Of a DNA stretch of 64,000 bases, positions 43,223 through 51,946 are shown piece after piece. Each line of letters opens with the position of its first letter. Within the stretch, counting starts at the first letter, position 1. This DNA is from Sphingomonadales bacterium (lineage in GTDB: Bacteria > Pseudomonadota > Alphaproteobacteria > Sphingomonadales > Sphingomonadaceae): contig JAIXYT010000014.1 of NCBI GenBank assembly GCA_027490095.1, forward strand, positions 1 through 64,000, read 5' to 3'. The position numbers were made by a program, and so were the translations under genes. The notes under the pieces are model-generated. The model saw nothing but the letters and a program-made list of their open reading frames with translations, searched no databases and was not told the DNA's origin.

Positions 43223-44973
43223 CAGACCAGCGCCTCCGCGCTCTTGTCCACCTTGCCCGCCACCTGGTCGGGGCCCAGCAGCATCTCCGTGTGGGTCGCG
43301 CCGCTCGGGATCATCGGGAAGCAGTTCGACAGCTTCTCCACCATGCAGTCCACGAACACCGGCCCGTCATGCGCCAGCATTTCCGCAATCCCGGCGTCCA
43401 GCTGGTCCACCGTCTCGATCCGGATGCCCTTCCAGCCATAGGCTTCGGCCAGCTTCACGAAATCGGGCAGGCTGTCGGAATAGCTTTCCGAATAGCGGCC
43501 CTCATAGGTCAGGTCCTGCCACTGGCGCACCATGCCCATATACTCGTTGTTCAGCACGAACACCTTCACCGGCAGGCGGTACTGCGTCGCCGTCGCCAGC
43601 TCCTGGATGTTCATCTGGATCGAGGCCTCACCGGCAATGTCGATCACCAGCGCCTTCGGGTTCCCCAGCTGCGCCCCGATCGCGGCCGGCAGCCCATAGC
43701 CCATGGTGCCCAGCCCGCCTGACGTCAGCCACTTGTTCGGCTTCTCGAAGTCGAAATGCTGCGCCGCCCACATCTGGTGCTGGCCCACCTCGGTGGTGAT
43801 GATCGGGCTCGCCTTGTGCGTCGCCTCCCACAAACGCCGGATCGCATGCTGCGGCTGGATCTTTTCGCCCTCTTGCGTGAAGGCCAGGCTCTGCCGCGCC
43901 CGCCAGCCCTTGATGCGGTTCCACCAGTCGGTCTGCGCCTGCGCCCGGTGCCCGCGGGCCCGCCACAGCTTCACCATGTCCTCCAGCACATGGCCCACAT
44001 CGCCCTCGATGCAGAGGTCCACGCGCACCGTCTTGTTGAAGCTCGACGGGTCGATGTCGACATGGATCTTCCGGCTGTGCGGGCTGAACCCGTCCAGCCG
44101 GCCGGTCACCCGGTCGTCGAAGCGCGCGCCAAGGCACAGCATCAGGTCGCACTGGTTCATCGCCATATTGGCCTCGAACGTGCCGTGCATCCCCAGCATC
44201 CCCAGGAACTGCGGGTCGCTCGCCGGGAAGGCCCCCAGCCCCATCAGGGTCTGGGTCACCGGCGCCTTGGTCAGCCGCGCCAGGTCCCGCAGCAGCTGCG
44301 AGGCCCCCGGCCCCGAGTTGATGACGCCACCCCCCACATAGAGGATCGGCCGCTCGGCAACCGCCAGCATCTCGACTGCCGCCTCGATCGCCGCCAGATC
44401 GCCCTTCACCCGCGGGCGATAGGTCTTGTGCTCGATCCGTGCGGGCCGTTCATAGCGCGCGGTCGCCACCTGCACATTCTTTGGAATGTCGATCACCACC
44501 GGCCCCGGCCGGCCCGAGGTCGCGATGTGGAAGGCCTCGTGGATCACCGGCCCCAGCCGCGCCGTCTCCTTCACCAGGTAATTGTGCTTGGAACAGTGGC
44601 GCGTGATGCCCACCGTGTCGCACTCCTGGAAGGCGTCTGACCCGATCAGATGCGTCGCCACCTGCCCCGTCAGCACCACGATCGGGATCGAATCCATCAG
44701 CGCATCGGTGATCCCCGTCACGGCATTGGTCGCACCCGGCCCCGAGGTCACCAGCACCACGCCGGGCTTGCCGGTGGAGCGCGCATAGCCCTCGGCCGCA
44801 TGCACGGCCGCCTGCTCGTGGCGCACCAGGATGTGGCGGATCTTCGTCTGCCGGAACAGCGCATCATAGATGGGTAGGACAGCCCCGCCCGGGTAGCCGA
44901 AGATGGTGTCCACGCCCAGGTCATTGAGGGCGTGCACGATGATGTCGGCGCCGCTCAACTCCCGGCCTTGCAT
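43222..44973 (-). CDS. ilvB: Acetolactate synthase large subunit
   Basis: 583 residues, standard length. TPP-dependent fold: FGYPGGAVLPIYDALF, the catalytic glutamate in HEQAAVHAAEGYARSTGKPG, VLTGQVATHLIGSDAFQECD, and the cofactor motif DIAGEASIQMNIQELATATQ. There GEAS stands where most AHAS enzymes have GDGS/GDAS, so the metal-binding Asp is Glu. It joins pyruvate with pyruvate or 2-oxobutyrate. ATG 44973 is preferred since MQGRELSGADIIVHAL is the family start. First gene of ilvBNC. Confidence 0.96.
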
Positions 44974-45028
44974 GTCGACTGTCCTTCGTGCTCGTTGCGT
45001 GTCCGCGCGATCTGCGTCGCGAACGGCG

Positions 45029-45057
45029 CGCATAGGCAGCCCCGCCACCCGTGTCAA
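45029..45057 (-). promoter_or_regulatory. Sigma-70 promoter of ilvBNC
   Basis: On the minus strand TTGACA (45057-45052) and TATGCG (45034-45029) are separated by exactly 17 bp. The -35 box is perfect. Transcription would start near 45022, about 49 nt before the ilvB ATG. That leader is too short for a classical peptide attenuator. Confidence 0.65.
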
Positions 45058-45187
45058 TGCAGAACCCGACATTTTCTAACGTCGAAGTCGGCGTATTTGT
45101 ATTTTTCTGTCTATTCGGGCACGAAACCAGTGCGATTCATGCGATTTCAGGCACCACCGGCAGCCGCAGCCCCGCCGGCCCGGCGAA

Positions 45188-46291
45188 TCAGCAGCGCCCC
45201 CCTCCAGCCGCGACTGCGCGGCGCCCCCCTTCAGCCGCGACTGCGCGGCGGCGTCTCATCGCGCTGCCCACCATGCCGAACCCCGCGATCATCATCGCCC
45301 AGGTCGCAGCCTCCGGCACCGCCGCGATCCCCAGCTGGTTCGCCACCTGGATGGAAATCGCCCGCTGCACCCCCGTCGTCACATGGATGCCGTCGAAGCT
45401 CAGATAGTTGCGGCAGTCGACGTTCGGCGACGGCACCTCGGCCAGAAGGCAGGGCGTCGTGAAATCCAGCCCCGCCGGAAGCCCGAACTGCGTCGGGTCC
45501 GCCTGCAGCGCGGTGAAGAAGGCGAAATAGTCGAACACCTCCAGCCGGGCCCCGGTCGGCGCGAAGGCGGCCTGGAACAGCGGGTTCTGGAACCCGCCCA
45601 GCAGCAGCGCCTGCAGCTGCTGACCCTCGATCTCGGAAGGGTTCGGCACACCGGCCACAAGGATGTTGTTGGCCCCAAACGTCGCCAGAAGCAGCGTCGC
45701 CTCAACGATGTTGCCGACATAGTTGGCCTGCACGCCCTGGATAAGGACGGACTTCTCGTCGGCCGTCAGCCCCGGGTCGGCCTGGATCGACTGGATGAAG
45801 TTCACGTCGTTGTTGCCGAAATTGATGATGTAGAGCGCGTTCGGATCGACGCTCTGCCCCGTCTGCAGCAGATACCCCTGGTACAGGGCCAGCTGCGTCG
45901 GCAGGCCCGGAATGGTGCCGCCCACCTGCACGTCATCGCCCGACCCGCGCGCGCCGCCGACCGCGAAATTGGTCGCCCCCAGCTGGAAAGGCGGCGGCAG
46001 CTGGCCCGGCCCCACGCCCGCATTGAAGGCTCGGGTGGTCTGCCCGAAATTCGCATAGCCCAGATAATCGACCCAGGTCGGCCCGTCCGAGAAACGGCCC
46101 TTCCAGAACCCCTGCGAGGCCGGCGCGATCGCACCACCGGTGAAGCGGTTCACCGACCCCGCATCCAGAAAACTGTCGCCGAAGATCACGAACTGCGAGG
46201 GAACAAAGGTCGCCGCCGAAGCAGCCGACGCCACAAGGGACAACCCCCCGACAGCCGCCGCAACCACGGCTGCACGAACATGCATCAGCAT
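45188..46291 (-). CDS. SGNH/GDSL hydrolase with PEP-CTERM-like tail
   Basis: 367 residues. GGGGAG precedes ATG 46291. A signal peptide (RAAVVAAAVGGLSLVASAASA) leads into the GDSL block VIFGDSFLDAGSVNRF, with GATNFAVGGARG, INFGNNDVNFI and the catalytic Asp-His pair SFDGIHVTTGVQ. The C-terminus reads VPEAATWAMMIAGFGMVGSA, then RRRR: a PEPxxWA signal with PEA instead of PEP. After the arginines there is a further 18-residue tail from a 27-bp tandem duplication. Likely a surface or secreted esterase/lipase. Confidence 0.9.
   Translation of the reverse strand: MLMHVRAAVVAAAVGGLSLVASAASAATFVPSQFVIFGDSFLDAGSVNRFTGGAIAPASQGFWKGRFSDGPTWVDYLGYANFGQTTRAFNAGVGPGQLPPPFQLGATNFAVGGARGSGDDVQVGGTIPGLPTQLALYQGYLLQTGQSVDPNALYIINFGNNDVNFIQSIQADPGLTADEKSVLIQGVQANYVGNIVEATLLLATFGANNILVAGVPNPSEIEGQQLQALLLGGFQNPLFQAAFAPTGARLEVFDYFAFFTALQADPTQFGLPAGLDFTTPCLLAEVPSPNVDCRNYLSFDGIHVTTGVQRAISIQVANQLGIAAVPEAATWAMMIAGFGMVGSAMRRRRAVAAEGGRRAVAAGGGRC
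45194..45247. repeat. 27-bp tandem duplication in the hydrolase 3' end
   Basis: Two adjacent 27-bp units (45194-45220 and 45221-45247) differ at one base. They encode RRAVAAEGG and RRAVAAGGG in the C-terminal tail after the arginine cluster. Each unit contains CAGCCGCGACTGCGCGGC, which can fold partly on itself. Confidence 0.85.
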
Positions 46292-46384
46292 CCGAATCTC
46301 CCCTGTCTGCCCCAGACCCCGCGCCCCCAACTCAGCACAGGCGCATCACCCCCCACAAGGGCGATGGTTGATACCCGTAAAGAT

Positions 46385-47266
46385 TTAGCCCGGGGCAGGA
46401 TGACGCGGCCAGTCCGCCTGCTGGTTCCTCAGCCAGGTCGCCTGCCGTTTCGCATATTGCCGGGTGTCCAGCTTCCAGCGCGCTAGCGCCTCTTCGGCCG
46501 TCAGTTCGCCCGCCAGATGCGCCAGCAGCGGCGGCACCCCGATCGCCCGCATCACCGGCAAGCTCGGCGAAAGCCCGCGCGCCGCCAGCCGCTCCACCTC
46601 GGCAAGCGCGCCCGCCGCCCACATCCCATCCACCCGCGCCTCGATCCGCTCCACCAGCCGCCCACGCGGCATGTCGATCACCAACGGCTCCAGCGCCACC
46701 GCGCCCGCCAGCCCACCCTCCGGCGGCGCCACCTGCCACTCGACCAGAGAGCGCCCGGTCGACCGCACCACCTCAAGAGCGCGCGCATTGCGCTGCGCGT
46801 CATTGGGATGCAGCCGCGCGGCAGCCACCGGATCCTCGACCTCCAGGCAGCCCCGCACCGCCGCCGGCACCATCGCCCGCACCATCGCCCGCACGCCGGC
46901 GTCGATCCCGGGCACGGGCGCAATCCCCTCCAGCAGGGTGCGCAGGTAAAGCCCCGTGCCCCCCACCAGGATCGGCAGCACCCCCGCCGCATGGGCTGCC
47001 CCAATCTCCACCCGCGCAAGCCCCGCCCAATGCGCCGCGGTGCAGGCGACCGCCCCGTCGATCGTCCCGAACAGCCGATGCGGCACACGCGCAAGGTCGT
47101 CCGCGCTCGGCCCCGCCGACAGGATCGGCAGGTCGGCATAAACCTGGCTCGCATCGGCATTGATCAGCACCCCGCCCCGCGCCTCGGCCAGCTCAAGCGC
47201 ATGGGCGGACTTGCCGCTCGCCGTCGCCCCTGCAATGACGACCAGCGGAGGACGTCCCGACATCAT
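46385..47266 (-). CDS. miaA: tRNA dimethylallyltransferase
   Basis: 293 residues. P-loop VVIAGATASGKSAHALELA, INADASQVYADLPILSAGPS, LVGGTGLYLRTLLEG, RLHPNDAQRNARALEV and the C-terminal DTRQYAKRQATWLRNQ are MiaA signatures. It adds dimethylallyl to A37 of tRNAs reading UNN codons. The two possible ATGs are 47266 and 47263. With the first, its start codon shares two base pairs with the serB start on the other strand. Confidence 0.96.
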   Translation of the reverse strand: MMSGRPPLVVIAGATASGKSAHALELAEARGGVLINADASQVYADLPILSAGPSADDLARVPHRLFGTIDGAVACTAAHWAGLARVEIGAAHAAGVLPILVGGTGLYLRTLLEGIAPVPGIDAGVRAMVRAMVPAAVRGCLEVEDPVAAARLHPNDAQRNARALEVVRSTGRSLVEWQVAPPEGGLAGAVALEPLVIDMPRGRLVERIEARVDGMWAAGALAEVERLAARGLSPSLPVMRAIGVPPLLAHLAGELTAEEALARWKLDTRQYAKRQATWLRNQQADWPRHPAPG

Positions 47267-48170
47267 GCCACCTCAATCGCCCGCGCTCATTGCAACCCTC
47301 GTCTCGGCGCAAGGCTTGTCGCCGAACGACCTCACCACTGCAAGCGACGCGATCGCAGCCGCCGGCGGCGTGCCCAGCGCGACAAGCGCCTTCGATCCGC
47401 CGCACGCCACCGACCTCGTGATCCGCGGGCTCTCCCGGCCACAGGCCCGCGCTGCGCTGGAATCGGCCCTCCCCCACCTCGACGTGATCGTCCAACCCGC
47501 TGCTCCCACGCGTCGCAAGCGCCTGCTGGTCGCCGACATGGATTCCACCATGATCGCCCAGGAATGCATCGACGAACTCGCCGATTTCGCCGGCCTGAAG
47601 GCCGAGATCGCCGCCATCACCGAACGCGCCATGCAGGGCGAACTCGACTTCGAATCCGCCCTCGATGCCCGCGTCGCTGCGCTCAAGGGCCTCGACGCGA
47701 CAGCCATCGACCGCTGCCTCGCCGAGCGCATCACCCTCACCCCCGGCGCCCGCACCCTCATCGGCACCATGAAGGCGCTTGGGTGCCGAACCCTCCTCAT
47801 CTCCGGCGGCTTCACCGCCTTCACCGGGCCCGTCGCCGCGAGGATCGGCTTCCACGCCCAAGTCGCCAACCTGCTCCACATCATCGACGGCCGGCTCGAC
47901 GGCACCGTCGCCAAGCCCATCGTCGACAGTGCGGTCAAACGCGACACGCTGATCGCCGAACGCGCCACCCTCGGCCTCGAAACCGCCGACACGCTGGCAG
48001 TCGGCGACGGCGCCAACGACATCCCCATGCTCGAAGCCGCCGGCCTCGGCATCGCCTACCATGCCAAGCCGAAGGCGGCGGCCGCAGCAGACGCCGCCGT
48101 GCGCATCGGCGACCTCACCGTCCTCCTCAGCGCGCAGGGCATCCCGCGCAGCGAGTGGGTTTCGGACTAG
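47265..48170 (+). CDS. serB: Phosphoserine phosphatase
   Basis: 301 residues. An N-terminal ACT-like region (ALIATLVSAQGLSPNDL) precedes the HAD core: LVADMDSTMIAQECIDELAD (nucleophile and acid Asp), LLISGGFTAFTGPVAARIG, and VGDGANDIPMLEAAGLGIAY. Last step of serine synthesis. ATG 47265 lies within CATCATG, where miaA starts on the opposite strand, so its promoter must be inside miaA. No strong ribosome site is visible. Confidence 0.95.
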   Translation: MPPQSPALIATLVSAQGLSPNDLTTASDAIAAAGGVPSATSAFDPPHATDLVIRGLSRPQARAALESALPHLDVIVQPAAPTRRKRLLVADMDSTMIAQECIDELADFAGLKAEIAAITERAMQGELDFESALDARVAALKGLDATAIDRCLAERITLTPGARTLIGTMKALGCRTLLISGGFTAFTGPVAARIGFHAQVANLLHIIDGRLDGTVAKPIVDSAVKRDTLIAERATLGLETADTLAVGDGANDIPMLEAAGLGIAYHAKPKAAAAADAAVRIGDLTVLLSAQGIPRSEWVSD

Positions 48171-48178
48171 CCGGCTAG
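48167..48178. other. 12-bp palindrome holding two convergent stop codons
   Basis: CTAGCCGGCTAG is a perfect palindrome. It contains the serB stop TAG (48168-48170) and, on the other strand, the S10 peptidase stop TAG (48175-48177), with four bases between them. Confidence 0.8.
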
Positions 48179-49695
48179 CGCCCCGTGCCGCCACTGCGGA
48201 TGAAGGCGCGGATGTCGCTGTTCAGCTTCACCAGGTCCGCCTCGCGCACATACATCATGTGCCCGGCATCATAGTATTTCCACGTGATCCGGTCCTGCGG
48301 GATACCGGTGCGCGTCAGCGAATATTCCGCCGCAAAGAAAGGCGTCGCGAAATCGTACCAGCCCTGGGCCACGAAAACCCTCAGCCCGCTGTTCTCCCGC
48401 ATCGCCTTGCCGATCCAGGGCGCCACGTTCAGATAGGCGTTGGAATCCCGCCCCCCGATCCGCCAGTCCCAGTCGCGCACGCCCCCGATCGACACATAAT
48501 CCCGGTCGATCGGGAACTTCAGCGTGTCGCGGGCATGGGCGTTCATCGCAGCCGTATAGCCCGCATCGATGCCATAGAAGCTTGGGTCGTTGTCGGGCTC
48601 CTCGCCGGCATTGTCATAATCGCGACCCGTATAGCGCGCATCCAGCCGCCCCACCGTCAGCCCGCGGTCGCGCAGCAGCTCCTTGTAGAAACGGCCCGGC
48701 GCCACGCGCAGATCGGCCTTTTCCAGAAAGTCCTCCGAAAGCCCAGTGAACCGCGCCAGCTCGCGCCGCACCTCCGCCCGCTCGGCGGCGCCCAGCTTCT
48801 GCCCCTTCACCAGCGCCGACAGATAGGGCCCGGTCGCGAACTGCCGCGCCTCCTCGACGAATTCGGCCGTCGTCGCCGGCGGGTTCGGTACCTTCCCATG
48901 ATACATCGCCGTCGCCGCGAACGAGGGCAGGTTCGTCACATGCACCATCTCGTTGCCCTGCGCTTCGGATCCCAGGCCGAAGTCGAGCACGGTCGAGACA
49001 AGGATGATCCCGTTCAGCCCGACGTCGGAATAGCCGCCCTCCAGCTCGCGCACCACGGCCGCCGACCGCGTGGTGCCATAGCTCTCCCCGCCGATATACT
49101 TGGGGCTGTTCCACCGCCCGTTTTCGTTGAGCCAGGTCCGGATCACCTGCGCCACCGCCTTGGCATCCGCCGTCAGCCCCCAAAAGGTCTTGGGGTCGGT
49201 GTCGCCAAGTGCGCGGGAAAAGCCCGTGCCCACAGGATCGATGAACACCAGGTCGGCGACATCCAGCAACGCATGCGGGTTGTCGACCATCGGATAAGGC
49301 GGCGCCCCATCGTCTCTGGCGTCACCCGGCACCACCACGCGCTTCGGCCCAAAGGCCCCCATGTGCAGCCACAGCGATCCAGAGCCTGGCCCCCCGTTCC
49401 AGAAGAAGGCGACCGGCCGCTTCGGGTCGCGCGGTTCCGCCACATAGGCCGTCGTCACGATCGCAGCGGTGGGCTTGCCCTTCTCGTCCTTCAGATAGGT
49501 CTCGCCCATCGTCGCGGTGTAGGCGATCGCCCGCCCGCCGAAGACACCCTTGTGCCGGGTCACGGAAACAGTCGGCGGCGGAATCTCGGCCGCGGGCTTG
49601 TCCTTCACAGCCTCCTTCGTCTCGGGCTTGGGCTGGGCGGATGCGGGCTGGACGGCGAACGCGGCAAGCGCCGCGAAAGTCAGGATGCGGATCAT
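48175..49695 (-). CDS. S10 serine carboxypeptidase family protein
   Basis: 506 residues from ATG 49695, which opens a signal peptide (MIRILTFAALAAFAVQPASA). S10 features: FFWNGGPGSGSLWLHMGAFG (oxyanion), IDPVGTGFSRALGD, the nucleophile in YIGGESYGTTRSAAVVREL, and C-terminal VAQGWYDFATPFFAAEYSL and YDAGHMMYVREADL with Asp and His. It should be a periplasmic peptidase acting at low specificity. Converges with serB, four bases apart. An in-frame start at 49755 would bury the signal peptide. Confidence 0.93.
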   Translation of the reverse strand: MIRILTFAALAAFAVQPASAQPKPETKEAVKDKPAAEIPPPTVSVTRHKGVFGGRAIAYTATMGETYLKDEKGKPTAAIVTTAYVAEPRDPKRPVAFFWNGGPGSGSLWLHMGAFGPKRVVVPGDARDDGAPPYPMVDNPHALLDVADLVFIDPVGTGFSRALGDTDPKTFWGLTADAKAVAQVIRTWLNENGRWNSPKYIGGESYGTTRSAAVVRELEGGYSDVGLNGIILVSTVLDFGLGSEAQGNEMVHVTNLPSFAATAMYHGKVPNPPATTAEFVEEARQFATGPYLSALVKGQKLGAAERAEVRRELARFTGLSEDFLEKADLRVAPGRFYKELLRDRGLTVGRLDARYTGRDYDNAGEEPDNDPSFYGIDAGYTAAMNAHARDTLKFPIDRDYVSIGGVRDWDWRIGGRDSNAYLNVAPWIGKAMRENSGLRVFVAQGWYDFATPFFAAEYSLTRTGIPQDRITWKYYDAGHMMYVREADLVKLNSDIRAFIRSGGTGR

Positions 49696-49826
49696 GCCCC
49701 GCCTGATGGCATCAAGGCCCTGCTGGCGCAACGGATGGAAGATCGTGTTCGACATCGAACGGCAACGCCTTTCGTGCGATCATTCCGGCCCGGCGACTCC
49801 GCCGACCCATCAGCAGGGGCAATGCC

Positions 49827-50657
49827 ATGGGCACCATCACCACCAGCGACGGCACCGAGATCTTCTACAAGGACTGGGGCCCGCGCGACGCGCAGCCGAT
49901 CATGTTCCACCACGGCTGGCCCTTGAGCGCCGACGACTGGGACAACCAGATGCTCTTCTTCCTGCAGGCCGGCTACCGCGTCATCGCGCACGACAGACGC
50001 GGGCACGGCCGCTCCAGCCAGACGGCCGCCGGCAACGAGATGGACACTTACGCCGCCGACGTGAAGGCCCTGGCCGCCGCGCTCGACCTTCGGAACGCCG
50101 TCCACATCGGCCACTCGACAGGCGGCGGCGAAGTCGCGCGCTACGTCGCCCGTGCAGAGCCGGGCCGCGTCGCGAAGGCCGTCCTCATCGGCGCGGTCCC
50201 GCCGATCATGGTGCAGACGCCCGACAACCCCGAAGGCCTGCCCATCGAAGTCTTCGACGGCTTCCGCGCCGGCCTTGCCGCCAACCGCGCCCAGCTCTTC
50301 CGCGACGTCCCCACAGGCCCCTTCTACGGCTTCAACCGCGACGGCGCGACCGTCAGCCAGGGCCTCATCGACAACTGGTGGCGCCAGGGCATGATGGGCA
50401 GCGCCCACGCCCACTACGAATGCATCAAGGCCTTTTCCGAAACCGACTTCACCGAGGATCTGAAGGCCATCGACGTGCCTGTCCTCGTCATCCACGGCAC
50501 CGACGACCAGATCGTCCCCATCCACGACAGCGCACTGAAAGCCATCAAGCTGCTCAGGCACGGCACCCTCAAAACCTACGAGGGCCTACCCCACGGCCTC
50601 TGCGCCACCCACCCGGAGGTCGTGAACCCCGATCTGCTGGCGTTCATCCGCAACTAG
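49827..50657 (+). CDS. Alpha/beta hydrolase (non-haem chloroperoxidase-like)
   Basis: 276 residues. Starts [16 protein letters not shown]; has [32 protein letters not shown], the nucleophile elbow [17 protein letters not shown], the acid in [14 protein letters not shown] and the histidine in [15 protein letters not shown]. These are the marks of cofactor-free haloperoxidase/esterase enzymes; the peroxidase activity is usually secondary to ester hydrolysis. No signal peptide. It lies at the left edge of an AT-richer islet. Confidence 0.94.
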   Translation: MGTITTSDGTEIFYKDWGPRDAQPIMFHHGWPLSADDWDNQMLFFLQAGYRVIAHDRRGHGRSSQTAAGNEMDTYAADVKALAAALDLRNAVHIGHSTGGGEVARYVARAEPGRVAKAVLIGAVPPIMVQTPDNPEGLPIEVFDGFRAGLAANRAQLFRDVPTGPFYGFNRDGATVSQGLIDNWWRQGMMGSAHAHYECIKAFSETDFTEDLKAIDVPVLVIHGTDDQIVPIHDSALKAIKLLRHGTLKTYEGLPHGLCATHPEVVNPDLLAFIRN

Positions 50658-50747
50658 TCTTCCGGTCGCGCGGCGGGTTGAGCTAGGGGGGCGCCATGCC
50701 TCAGCCGGCCATCCGCCGCGCTATTGCGGCACGGCAGATTGTCCTGC

Positions 50748-50936
50748 TTATGCAGCCACCAAAACCGGTCGCGTGAGCTCTATCTTTCTCTGAGCAAGGA
50801 CGCGCATTTCATCCATCGCAGTTGCATCGTCCTTACCGGCACGGCGCTGGGCGACGATCTTACGGATCAAATCTCTTCTCCGCCCTTCGATTGTCCGAAG
50901 CTCGTCGATCAGCCGATCTTCCTGTTTGATCGTCAT
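50748..50936 (-). CDS. Small hypothetical helical protein
   Basis: 62 residues. ATG 50936 has a very good ribosome site (AAGGGGAG, seven bases upstream) and a promoter-like pair further up. The whole chain looks helical and charged: EDRLIDELRTIEGRRRDLIR, then DATAMDEMRVLAQRKIELTR, suggesting a two-helix hairpin or coiled coil. It reads in the same direction as the GAF-domain gene, whose stop lies 65 bp upstream. No family recognised; an interaction with the GAF protein is possible but unproven. Confidence 0.62.
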   Translation of the reverse strand: MTIKQEDRLIDELRTIEGRRRDLIRKIVAQRRAGKDDATAMDEMRVLAQRKIELTRPVLVAA

Positions 50937-50961
50937 GATACTCCCCTTGCCACGTACGACA

Positions 50962-50991
50962 TTCATAGACGCTGAATATGGCAAAAATCAA
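50962..50991 (-). promoter_or_regulatory. Promoter-like sequence before the small protein gene
   Basis: On the minus strand TTGATT (50991-50986), an 18-bp spacer, then TATGAA (50967-50962), about 26 bp upstream of the ATG at 50936. It suggests the small gene can be expressed separately from the GAF gene. Confidence 0.45.
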
Positions 50992-51001
50992 ACTTTAAGA
51001 C

Positions 51002-51940
51002 CTAATTCCTCAGGGCGACTTGCATCGCTATCAACCTCGCAACGACCCGAACGGTTTCAACAGCTTGAGATTGAACGTCCGATGGATCGCGCCGAAAGCG
51101 ACGGGTGGCGCTGCTGGTTGCCGTCACCACTCCCCAAATTTCGTCAGCCTCGCCGATCTCAATTGGAATCGAGGCAGCGGACACATAGCGAGCTGGGTCA
51201 TCCGCCTTCTGCTTCCCCTCTGGGGCCATGAATCTGCCTCCCCACTGGGCGTCCCTCACGTTCTCAACCACAACCTCCTGTCGATCGTGCCACGCCCAAC
51301 CTGTAAGGCCCTCCTTCTTCTTCCAGGACCGCCCATCCGCCGCTTCACGTTTGCGATCAGCCCAGCAAGCCGCAATTCGCTTCATCTCCGCTGTCTCGCC
51401 GTCTCCGACACGCCGAAACACAGAAAAAGCCCATTTTTCGCTAGCCTCAAAACCAATTGCCCCAATTAGATTTGCGCTGGCGAAGGAAACTATGGTTTTA
51501 ACAACTTCATCGAGGGGCACATCCTTCCCGGTGAGTTCGCAAGCCTCATAAATGTCTTTCTGCATCTCAAGCAATGCTCGGCGTCGATCATCTAACGCCA
51601 ATAGATTGTCGCGCTCTGCAAGATATCGCCTCACTTCATCTACATATCGCTTTGCTTTGTCTAGCAGTTCGGGAGTATCCCAATCAACATAAAGTAACAG
51701 CAATCCACCGAGACCAGCAGAAATGGCCCCAACAATAACCATCAACCCTTTAAGTGTAAGTATTCCGTCACCGTCCTTTGGGGTTAAGGAACCCTCCATC
51801 GCTCCACCAATGACGCTGACCAAAGTACCAAGAAGAATAAGAACTACCTTGATAAGGAACTGCCATTTACTTGATCGGCGAAGACCTGACACAAGGCGAT
51901 CCCAAAGCGCCTTCTCCTCGCTGTCCAAGTCAAATGACAT
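51002..51940 (-). CDS. Two-TM protein with C-terminal GAF-like domain
   Basis: 312 residues. Cytoplasmic start, TM1 about 27-46 (FLIKVVLILLGTLVSVIGG), a charged loop, TM2 about 65-85 (LMVIVGAISAGLGGLLLLYV), then a helical linker (90-135, ELLDKAKRYVDEVRRYLAER) and a GAF-like domain: GLTGWAWHDRQEVVVENVRD and YVSAASIPIEIGEADEIWGV. No kinase, cyclase, HTH or nuclease domain follows, so the output is unknown. It starts 6 bp after gatB and may ride on that transcript, but it is AT-richer and uses other codons. Confidence 0.72.
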   Translation of the reverse strand: MSFDLDSEEKALWDRLVSGLRRSSKWQFLIKVVLILLGTLVSVIGGAMEGSLTPKDGDGILTLKGLMVIVGAISAGLGGLLLLYVDWDTPELLDKAKRYVDEVRRYLAERDNLLALDDRRRALLEMQKDIYEACELTGKDVPLDEVVKTIVSFASANLIGAIGFEASEKWAFSVFRRVGDGETAEMKRIAACWADRKREAADGRSWKKKEGLTGWAWHDRQEVVVENVRDAQWGGRFMAPEGKQKADDPARYVSAASIPIEIGEADEIWGVVTATSSATRRFRRDPSDVQSQAVETVRVVARLIAMQVALRN

Positions 51941-51946
51941 GCTCAG

